Part shown: in pieces, positions 1 through 6,000 of the stretch | Numbering within the stretch: the first letter of the stretch is position 1 | Layout: the number at the start of each line of letters is the position of its first letter | From: Azoarcus sp. | GTDB lineage: Bacteria; Pseudomonadota; Gammaproteobacteria; Burkholderiales; Rhodocyclaceae | Assembly: GCA_031285365.1 (NCBI GenBank) | Contig: JAITWP010000135.1 | Location: 1-7,763, forward strand | Reading direction: 5' to 3' | Length of the DNA stretch: 7,763 bases | Program-made: the position numbers and the translations under genes | The notes under the pieces: generated by a model | Databases searched by the model: none | What the model was told of the DNA's origin: nothing | Seen by the model: only the letters and a program-made list of their open reading frames with translations

Positions 1-418
1 GGGGCGAATCAAGCTCGAAAGACCCTGACAGGCTAATAGGGTGGTAATCATAGGATGGACTCCAACTGTCTTTCCACTCGTACACAGCCGGTACTGAAAC
101 ATCGTTACCACGGTATACGGCAACAGACAAATAAGACAGAGCATACTCAAAGGAACTGCCCTCCCTGTCAAAAGCACGGTCGATGGAATAAGCATCAAGA
201 TACAAGCTCAAGCCATCGGTACTCAGAAGATCATCCGCGACCTTGAATACGTAAATGTCTTGAAATAAACCCGGTTCAGCTTCTGGTTCAACAATCTGCG
301 TAAATTTCAGTGTTGAATTTGCGGAAGAAAGCGTTTCGCCGCTGTAGAAATCAGCCTGTGCAGAAGCGGCAAAACCAAGCCCCAACACGGCAGCAGCGAT
401 TGTTTGAGTGAGTTTCAT
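1..418 (-). CDS. Exported protein, N-terminal part, FxDxF/PEP-CTERM-like (runs off window)
   Basis: The reading frame starts at ATG 418-416 and stays open to the window edge, giving 139 visible residues. A ribosome site AAGGAG (433-428) lies 9 nt before the ATG. Residues 1-22 form a clear Sec signal peptide: positive MKLTQT start, Ala/Leu/Gly-rich core, and cleavage after A20-Q21-A22. The mature part is acidic and rich in aromatic residues with alternating beta-type patterns, for example LFQDIYVFKVAD at 51-62 and SLYLDAYSID at 71-80. The F-x-D-x-Y-x-F stretch at 52-58, early in a small secreted beta protein, recalls the FxDxF class of PEP-CTERM surface proteins of Betaproteobacteria. The C-terminal sorting signal that would prove this lies outside the window, so the class is an inference. 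That the gene is real and its product exported is well supported. It is separated by a long gap from the toxin locus and is probably unrelated to it. Confidence 0.75.
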   Translation of the reverse strand, partial: MKLTQTIAAAVLGLGFAASAQADFYSGETLSSANSTLKFTQIVEPEAEPGLFQDIYVFKVADDLLSTDGLSLYLDAYSIDRAFDREGSSFEYALSYLSVAVYRGNDVSVPAVYEWKDSWSPSYDYHPISLSGSFELDSP

Positions 419-497
419 TAATCTATTCTCCTTTGAGAAAAAAGGCTGAGACACAGCGAAAAAAAAGAAGAAATGAAAATTTGCCACTATTTCTTTT

Positions 498-537
498 CTT
501 CAGTTTGAGAACACGTTGTTTTGATTGCCTTCAGTTT
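498..537. repeat. Twin CTTCAGTTT direct repeat upstream of the exported protein
   Basis: CTTCAGTTT occurs at 498-506 and again at 529-537, a spacing of 31 bp, close to three helical turns. Both lie 80-119 bp upstream of the start codon at 418. On the minus strand they read AAACTGAAG. The placement would suit an activator binding two sites on the same face of the DNA, but no regulator is recognised and the repeat is short enough to be chance. Confidence 0.3.
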
Positions 538-587
538 CGGACAGTGCTTGAGCAACCGGACGAGTTATAGATAGCGTTCCGGGGCGC

Positions 588-620
588 ATGAACAGACTTC
601 CGAAGTGTATGAACAGGCTT
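588..620. repeat. Direct repeat, 12 nt with 21-nt period
   Basis: ATGAACAGACTT at 588-599 is repeated as ATGAACAGGCTT at 609-620 with one mismatch. The period is exactly 21 nt, two helical turns. It sits immediately beside the strong GC-rich stem at 628-661, so it may be part of the same intergenic repeat element. Confidence 0.45.
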
Positions 621-627
621 TCAGGCA

Positions 628-661
628 CGCCGCCGCCCCTGCCGTGACACGGGTGGCGGCG
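628..661. repeat. GC-rich hairpin, 11-bp stem
   Basis: Bases 628-638 (CGCCGCCGCCC) pair with 651-661 (GGGTGGCGGCG). This gives 11 pairs including one G-U, with a 12-nt loop. There is no T-run on either strand after the stem, so it is not a standard intrinsic terminator. The sequence AGGGTCAGATTG follows directly (666-677). Similar GGGTCAGA strings flank REP-type palindromic elements in many proteobacteria, as I recall. A REP-like origin is an inference. Confidence 0.5.
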
Positions 662-704
662 CAATAGGGTCAGATTGTTTGGGGATAAATCAAAAACGCA
701 TTAA

Positions 705-728
705 TTGGGATTCGCAAGCTCATCCCAA
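705..728. repeat. Short palindromic intergenic repeat (TTGGGAT...ATCCCAA)
   Basis: TTGGGAT at 705-711 pairs perfectly with ATCCCAA at 722-728 around a 10-nt loop containing CGCAAGCTC, and CCTACG follows. The arrangement resembles a very common proteobacterial intergenic repeat with GTAGGTTGGG at one end and CCCAA at the other. The resemblance is from memory. No function is implied. Confidence 0.5.
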
Positions 729-785
729 CCTACGCGAGCTTCATGGTGTCCGCGTGAGCAAACCGTGGTTTTGGCCCGGTTCGCC

Positions 786-802
786 TGCGCGGTTTTCGCG
801 CA
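786..802. repeat. Small hairpin downstream of the DUF2059-like gene
   Basis: TGCGCG (786-791) pairs with CGCGCA (797-802) around a GTTTT loop. It lies about 30 bp past the stop codon at 832-834 of the gene read leftwards, so it could mark the transcript end. No T-tract follows on the minus strand, so I do not call it a terminator. Confidence 0.35.
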
Positions 803-831
803 CGGCTTCCCCGGTTTCCGCAGTTACAATG

Positions 832-1341
832 TTAATTTGCGATGGCCTTCTTCATATCTACTATTAGCTGGTTAATTGATTCATTCAGCCGTTTTTGACT
901 CTCTGCATTCATCGCCAGGGAAAAGCCTACCATTGCGATTTGGGAGGCACGGACGTCCTTTTTTCCTTCCGGTGATTTGTAGTAGGTCAAAATTTTATCA
1001 AGCTCTGCCTCAGACAAATCTTTCCCATAGAAGGCTGACCACATTGCGACCAGTTCCTTTGCAGTGAACAAGGTCGCGCAACGCTCCATATATTTTGCAA
1101 AGACTTGCTTGAGCGCCGGATTTTCTTTGCCTTCTCCAAGGTTACTTTCCAGGAGCAATCTGCGATAGGTATCTTCCCCAGCCTTCACTGCAAATTCCTT
1201 GGACTGGTCAAGTTGCTGCTGGAGCATCTGCTGTAGCCCTTGTGCCTCGACTATCTGGGCAACCTTGGCTTGCCGACTTGCCTCATCGGCGTGCACATGC
1301 ACTGACAGGGCTAGTGCAAAGAGAATGAGCATTTTTTTCAT
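832..1341 (-). CDS. Small exported protein with DUF2059-like C-terminal motif
   Basis: This encodes 169 residues starting at ATG 1341-1339, with GGAGG (1351-1347) 5 nt upstream, a strong ribosome site that supports this start. Residues 1-18 are a signal peptide (MKKM, hydrophobic core, cleavage after V-H-A), so the product is probably periplasmic. The mature part is mostly helical. A Gln-rich helix lies at about 31-48 and a charged linker at 55-75. The C-terminal half, ending in YYKSPEGKK at 120-128, matches the pattern of DUF2059 proteins (a helical domain with a Y-x-S-P-x-G-K-K motif). The molecular role of DUF2059 is not known to me. The length is normal for a signal peptide plus this domain. 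The gene has its own ribosome site and follows imm2 after a 108-nt gap that contains a possible terminator, so it is probably not part of the toxin operon. Confidence 0.85.
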   Translation of the reverse strand: MKKMLILFALALSVHVHADEASRQAKVAQIVEAQGLQQMLQQQLDQSKEFAVKAGEDTYRRLLLESNLGEGKENPALKQVFAKYMERCATLFTAKELVAMWSAFYGKDLSEAELDKILTYYKSPEGKKDVRASQIAMVGFSLAMNAESQKRLNESINQLIVDMKKAIAN

Positions 1342-1374
1342 TGAAACCTCCGATAAAAGTTTGAGAGAACAGCG

Positions 1375-1396
1375 AGAAAACCGGGGGTTGACCCCG
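1375..1396 (-). terminator. Possible intrinsic terminator after imm2
   Basis: On the minus strand CGGGG (1396-1392) pairs with CCCCG (1386-1382) around a TCAAC loop. It is followed by G and then TTTTCT (1380-1375). The stem is only 5 bp and the T-run short, so this is weak. It lies 54 nt past the imm2 stop and 34 nt before the next start, which is where an operon end would be expected. Confidence 0.4.
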
Positions 1397-1449
1397 ATCT
1401 CACCACACAGTGGGTGCAGCAGGTAACAGTATCTACGCGAGCTATGGCC

Positions 1450-1980
1450 TTAATCATCCGGCAATTTTCCCCTTTCATGCCAGTAAACATAGATGGCGTC
1501 TTTTGCAACATGACAACCATATTGGCTCAATATACGGTAGATCAACTTCACGATCTCTTCATTGAAAGAAAAATAAAACTCCAATTCCCAATCCTTATAG
1601 ACAGAGCGCAAATCCAGATGCATCCGGATAAAATAATCATTTGTCATGCAGTCGTTTTCTGTCGCTTCAGCAAGTAGGGAAGGAAAGACATGGATAAAGC
1701 TCTTTTCGTTTAGAGCGCCTATCACCGCATAACCAAAATCAGTCGTTTCCTCATCATTTAGAAAGGGTATTTTTTCAATTACAGACCATTGAATCTCTGT
1801 CCACGGGCATGAAATCAGTTCATAGATTTTCCTGATTTTCTCTTCGTCCTGGTAATAAAAACGTGTAATTTCATCCGTGATGAAATCATCGTAGGCCAGC
1901 CTTTTGTCTGCCGGGAAATGCTCGAGAATCTCCTCTCTGCTGACTTTCATGCTTGCCGCTAATTTTTTGCTCGCTGACAT
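1450..1980 (-). CDS. Putative immunity protein imm2, partner of orphan tip CT2
   Basis: This encodes 176 residues from ATG 1980-1978. AAAGGA (1994-1989), inside the end of the orphan tip gene, lies 8 nt upstream. Only two bases separate the CT2 stop from this ATG, so the pair is tightly coupled. There is no signal peptide or membrane segment, so the protein should be cytoplasmic. It is acidic and aromatic-rich. It is clearly homologous to the gene at 2520-3056, with three shared blocks: SCPWTEIQW (57-65), LNEKSFIHVFPSLL (90-103) and FYFSFNEEIVKLIYRIL (135-151). The N-terminal stretch HFPADKRLAYDDF (21-33) also matches. Immunity is inferred from position (directly after a toxin tip), size, lack of export signal, and co-duplication with its tip. 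I do not recognise a named immunity family. The shared homology begins near M11, so the first 10 residues are an extension relative to the preferred imm1 start. Confidence 0.85.
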   Translation of the reverse strand: MSASKKLAASMKVSREEILEHFPADKRLAYDDFITDEITRFYYQDEEKIRKIYELISCPWTEIQWSVIEKIPFLNDEETTDFGYAVIGALNEKSFIHVFPSLLAEATENDCMTNDYFIRMHLDLRSVYKDWELEFYFSFNEEIVKLIYRILSQYGCHVAKDAIYVYWHERGKLPDD

Positions 1981-1982
1981 TT

Positions 1983-2513
1983 CTAGATTCCTTTAAGGCA
2001 GTTGACTGATGCCAGATCTGCCTGTATGGCTGCCTGGCGGTGACCGGCGTCCCCTCCCTTAAAGCAGTTGTCCATCAGGTTTCTTCTGGCATCTGCACAC
2101 CTTGCATAAGACGTGGCTCTTTTCATGCGGTCGAAATAGGACATGTAGATACCGCTGTTGAGGCCTGGGCATCTTCCTAAAGCAGAAGCTTCGCCGCACC
2201 ATTCTTCTTTTTTGGCGTCGTAATGGTCGTACTCATTCGGCGTGCAGTTGCCTCCATACCCCGGTTTTGTCTTATCCCCATTTGCCGCTGCGTGGGCATC
2301 TTTTAACCCCTCCGCAGCAGGATTGATTGGCACTCCCGCTCCATCCACAGGCCAAGTGGAAGAATCATTCGGATCAACGCCGCCCGCCCCGTCGCCTCCC
2401 GCATTGCCCGCATTAGCCAGTTCCTGCTGACCCAGCGCGTTCAGTACCGCCATCCATATCATCTCGCAAGTACCCGGCTCAGACCCGGCGGTATCAGCTA
2501 AATACGATCTCAA
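1983..2513 (-). CDS. Orphan Rhs C-terminal toxin tip CT2 (displaced module, no shell)
   Basis: The frame spans 176 codons and is homologous along its length to the last 164 or so residues of the Rhs protein at 3035-7120. It has no Rhs core, only the linker GSEPGTCEMIWMAV (10-23), a Gly/Asp/Pro-rich variable linker (38-68), and the tip domain with PGYGGNCTPNEYD (84-96) and CFKGGDAGH (150-158). All seven cysteines (16, 90, 106, 115, 139, 150, 172) have counterparts in the Rhs tip. The first possible start is TTG at 2513, nine bases after the imm1 stop (TAG 2522-2520), which is in the same frame. The only Shine-Dalgarno-like sequence is a poorly spaced AGGA. In-frame ATG codons come only inside the linker. 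It is therefore probably a silent or poorly translated cassette that gains a shell by recombination, as known for orphan rhs tips. The toxic activity is unknown. The frame is intact, which argues for maintained function. Confidence 0.8.
   Translation of the reverse strand: MRSYLADTAGSEPGTCEMIWMAVLNALGQQELANAGNAGGDGAGGVDPNDSSTWPVDGAGVPINPAAEGLKDAHAAANGDKTKPGYGGNCTPNEYDHYDAKKEEWCGEASALGRCPGLNSGIYMSYFDRMKRATSYARCADARRNLMDNCFKGGDAGHRQAAIQADLASVNCLKGI
2411..2488 (-). repeat. 78-bp direct repeat, copy in orphan tip CT2
   Basis: This matches 3451-3528 at 76 of 78 positions, in the same orientation. The differences are at 2423 (C versus G) and 2472 (A versus G). A further 11 bases (2391-2401) match 3440-3450 after a 9-nt insertion that adds three codons (NAG-NAG instead of NAG). 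It encodes the linker that begins GSEPGTCEM. The DNA identity stops sharply at 2489, and outside the repeat the two tips are much more diverged. Confidence 0.9.
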
Positions 2514-2519
2514 CCTATC

Positions 2520-3056
2520 CTACGAGGGCTGCCAGAAATTTCTAGAATCATTTTGATCGGCAGCAATATTGTTCTTATTTAATATACGACCGATAACTTT
2601 CACTACATTATTATCCAATGATAAATAAAAGTCACGTTTCCAATTGCACTTCAGTCCTCTTCCTGTAAGTTGGTCTTCAAAACATTCTAGCAATAATCCA
2701 ATTGATGGGTTGGAATTTATATCATATTTTTTTTCATTGTATAGAAGATATATCATCGAAGGAAAAACATGAATGTAACTCCTCTTATTTAAGAATGATG
2801 GTAACATCCAAATATCGCTACCAGCACCGCCAATGGCTGATAAAATCAACCAATCTATTTCTGTCCAAGGAGATGAAATAATCTCAAAAGCACATCTTTG
2901 CGCGTTTTCATCAGAATCGAAAACATATAACAAAAGATTTTTACCATGTCCGTCGCCATGAGTAAACTCTTCATACGACAACCTCTCTTTGTTAGGAAAG
3001 TAAGTTAGCAAGAATTCTTTAATAGATATTCGTGTCATCGCAGCATATCTCTGCAT
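2520..3056 (-). CDS. Putative immunity protein imm1, partner of the Rhs tip CT1
   Basis: This gene overlaps the rhs 3' end. The longest frame starts at ATG 3056 (178 residues), but ATG 3038-3036 (MTRISIKEF, 172 residues) is preferred. It forms an ATGA overlap with the rhs stop, typical of translational coupling, and it is where homology with imm2 begins. No strong ribosome site is seen for either start. There is no signal peptide, so a cytoplasmic protein is expected. Counting from 3056, blocks shared with imm2 are YFPNKERLSYEEF (19-31), SSPWTEIDW (61-69), LNKRSYIHVFPSMI (89-102) and FYLSLDNNVVKVIGRIL (143-159). The gene is strikingly AT-rich (14 G/C in the 60 bases 2701-2760) against the GC-rich rhs shell, as is usual for immunity genes swapped by transfer. 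The immunity role is inferred from position and pairing. The family is not one I can name. Confidence 0.85.
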   Translation of the reverse strand: MQRYAAMTRISIKEFLLTYFPNKERLSYEEFTHGDGHGKNLLLYVFDSDENAQRCAFEIISSPWTEIDWLILSAIGGAGSDIWMLPSFLNKRSYIHVFPSMIYLLYNEKKYDINSNPSIGLLLECFEDQLTGRGLKCNWKRDFYLSLDNNVVKVIGRILNKNNIAADQNDSRNFWQPS

Positions 3057-6000
3057 TTATCTATTACGATCTGAGCATTACTAATTTGCGTATTATGACC
3101 ATCATCTCCTCCAGCAAAGCATTGATCTGCAACATTTTTCCTTGCATTTTTACACTGCTCCCATTTAGAAAGCCTATCCGCTATTTCAGCCAGTTGATCA
3201 GATCTTAACCCTCTGCATCCTCCAATAGTTTGCGCTCCAGTAGGTGATTTACAGACATCAAATTGCTCTTGACTCAACCGATCATATTGATTAGGCGTAC
3301 AATTCCCGCCATAACCAGGTTTCGTCTTGTCACCGTTCGTTGCCAGATGAGCCGCCGACAACGCATCCGGATCGTTCTTGTCAACAGGAGGCGCTTCGCC
3401 GGGAGACGTGACCGCAGGAGGCACCTCGTCACTCCCCTCGTCGCCTCCCGCATTAGCCAGTTGCTGCTGACCCAGCGCGTTCAGTACCGCCATCCATATC
3501 ATCTCGCAAGTGCCCGGCTCAGACCCGGGACGCGCCCCCATCGAGCGGTTCCCCAGCGTGTCTTTATTCTTCGTGATGGCGTCATAGTCAGAAATTTCCA
3601 CCTTGGTGCCGTTGATTTTCACCTGACTTTGCTGTACCCCATAATAATCCGCAATAATGGCCACCGACAACGCCGCAACACCTGCGTAGACAAATACAAT
3701 CGCAATTTCCCCGGTCGGATCGACAAAACTGACCGGGTTTCCGTTGACATACGCGTACAGATTGATCCCGCCCCGCTCCTCGATCGGATCTCTTGAGAGC
3801 CATCGCCCCGTCTCCGGGTCATAAGCACGGTAGTGGGTCAGATACAGGCCGCTAGGCGCGTGATACTGCATTCCCGCATAACCGAATTCAGGCGGTTTGT
3901 TCGATCCGTCAATGAGTTTTCCGTAGGGCTCGTAGTCGTAGCGCGCAATCACTTTGCCCTTCTCGTCGAGTACGTCCCGGATCGAACCCAGGTGATCCCG
4001 GGCGTAGTACTCCTTCTTGTTCGCCTTTTCCTGCGGACGATGGGTTCCGTTGCCGAAATAGGTCGCTATGGGCCGATTTTTTTCGTCTCTGGCCTGACAT
4101 ATCTTGTCCCCGCACCAGGTGTAGCGGGTCTCGGTTCTCTGGGTTCCCTCTGTCTCGATGATGGCGACCCGCCGGGCCAGACCGTCGTACTTGAATTGCG
4201 TGCTCTTGCTGGAATCGTTCCGGTAACCAATCCTAACCAGACGGTTTTCTGCGTCCCACTGGTAGGTGTGCCGTTCATCCGAAATCCGGTTGCCCGCCTG
4301 ATCATGCTGATAGTTGTCCTTGCGAATCCGGTTGCCCAAACCCACGGGGTACGTTCTCTCGCCTTCGGGGGAGAGGATGCTGACGAGGTTGTCCCCCTTG
4401 TCCAGGCTGTAGCGGTAGGCTCGTCCATCATTGCGGCTGGCCGTCTGCAAGCGGTTGATTCCGTCGTACTGGTAGTGCCACGTCCGGCTTTGACCCGGGA
4501 GAGTCTCGGTCAGGCTCATGATGAGGTCGTTCGTTGTCTGGTAGGCGTAGCTGCGCGCGCCCTGCGGGTGGCGGATTTCCTGGAGGTGATGATCCCCGCT
4601 GGCCGTCTCATAGGCGTAGGTGTGTTTGAGGGGGGTGTTGCGCAATAGGGCGCTCGTGAGTTGTTGGGTCTCCCCCAGATAGTCATAGTCGAATTGACCC
4701 AGTGCGCTGTTTTGGTTAGTCACGAGACGCCCCAGGACATCGAACGTGTAGTCTTCTCCGCTCGCGCCCAGCCTCCAGCCTTCCACCCGGTTCGAGGCGC
4801 CATAGCGTAGTTTGAGGGGGATGTTCGAGGGATCTTCGACGCTGACCAGTTGATTCGCCCCCGCCTTGCCCACGGCACCGTACCGGTAACGGGTCTCGCC
4901 CGTGCCGTCGCGCATCGCGACAATACGCGGGTAGTGGGCGTCCCACGCGAGGCTCACACCGGGGGTGGGCACTTGGGTGTACTGATAGCTGCTCCGGGTC
5001 AGGTTGTCGCTCTTGTCGTAGCTGAAATGCTGTTCCTGTCCGCGCTTGTCGGTGTGCTTCGCCAGACGTCCGGCGCTGTCGTAGCTGTAGAAGAGCCGGG
5101 TGTCGTCAGCCGAGTATTTGCCGATCACCCGACCCTGGATGTCCCGCTGCCAGCGCGTCTGCTGGCCCCCTCCATCGGTGAGGCTCACGAGCCGACCAGC
5201 CTTGTCGTAACCAAACTGGATCGCGCGTAGCGCGTCCCTGTACTCGACAAGCTGACGCGCGGCGTCATATTGGGTGTGAGTGAGTTTGCCGCTGCGATCC
5301 TTCACGCGCACGATGTCCAGTTTGTCCCAGGTGTTTTCAAGTGTGGTGCCGTCCGGGTAGGTGGTTTTGGTCAGACGGTTAAGCGCGTCGTACTCGTGTT
5401 TGGTGGTTGCGCCCTCGGAATCGGTCTGGCTGGCAATGTTGCCAAACGCATCATAGGTGTAGCTCTCCCGGACACGGCCCGTGGGATTGATCATCCGGGT
5501 GAGCCGCCCTTGTTCGTCGTAGTGGTATCTCACGCTCGCCCCAAGCTTGCCGCTCACCTGGAGCGGCTGACCGGCGCTGTTGTAGGTGTATGTTGTGATT
5601 TTTCCGGTGGCGTCCCTGACGGTAAGCGGCAGGTGTTGCTTGTTCCAGGTGATTTCGCTGAGTGTGTCGTAGCCCGTGGCCGTCTTTTGTTGTTCCTTGA
5701 TGACATCGATCCCGTTTGGGGCATAGGTGATTTTTGTCTCCCGACCCAGCGGATCGCGCTTCATGAGCGGGTGGCCTTTCTCATTCCAGGCAAACTGCCG
5801 CAGTTGCGTCTGTCCATCGGGTAGTACCCGCGCAATGCCCGTCGGACGCGAGGAGAGGCCCGTGGTCTTCGCTTTTGAGCCATACACGTACCACTGGCGG
5901 CTTTCCAGCGGCTGCTTCACGCTGGAGAGTACGTCGGCGGTCTTGCCCGCTTCGTCCGACCTCCAGTGCAGAATTTTGGCCTGCGTGTAGTCGATCTTGT

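Larger units (their letters stand above)
419..831. other. Intergenic stretch without a gene, rich in short repeats
   Basis: I see no convincing coding sequence in these roughly 410 bases. Possible open frames are short, start at TTG, or lack a ribosome site. The part next to the gene at 418 is A/T-rich and should hold its promoter, but no clear -35/-10 pair or sigma-54 site is visible. The rest is GC-rich and holds several small repeats: a 21-nt-period direct repeat (588-620), an 11-bp stem (628-661), a TTGGGAT hairpin (705-728) and a TGCGCG hairpin (786-802). This mixture is typical of a gap that has collected small mobile palindromic repeats. Confidence 0.6.

Noticed and set aside
55..246. 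Plus-strand 63-codon frame at the left end
   Set aside because: It is antisense to the exported protein gene, which has a signal peptide and ribosome site.
440..520. Sigma-54-like TGGCA element upstream of the exported protein gene
   Set aside because: TGGCA occurs on the minus strand but the GC expected ten bases after GG is missing, so the -12 box is absent.
574..664. Plus-strand stretch reading RSGAHEQTSEVYEQAFRH... to a TAG, looking like a protein tail
   Set aside because: It is only about 30 codons, bounded by stops, has no start, and its 7-residue periodicity is explained by the 21-nt repeat. A gene remnant is possible but not supported.
588..728. CRISPR-like array
   Set aside because: The repeats are of different types and lengths, and there are no regularly spaced identical units or spacers.
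679..867. Plus-strand 62-codon frame over the intergenic repeats
   Set aside because: It has a TTG start, no ribosome site, runs into the antisense of a real gene, and is made largely of repeat DNA.
1338..1677. Short frames of both strands around the gap between imm2 and the DUF2059-like gene
   Set aside because: They overlap well-supported genes in other frames and show no ribosome site or domain.
3263..5824. Long plus-strand open frames opposite the rhs gene (177, 271, 126 and 184 codons)
   Set aside because: They lie antisense to clear Rhs/YD-repeat coding sequence, have no family features, and arise from the GC-rich codon pattern of the shell.
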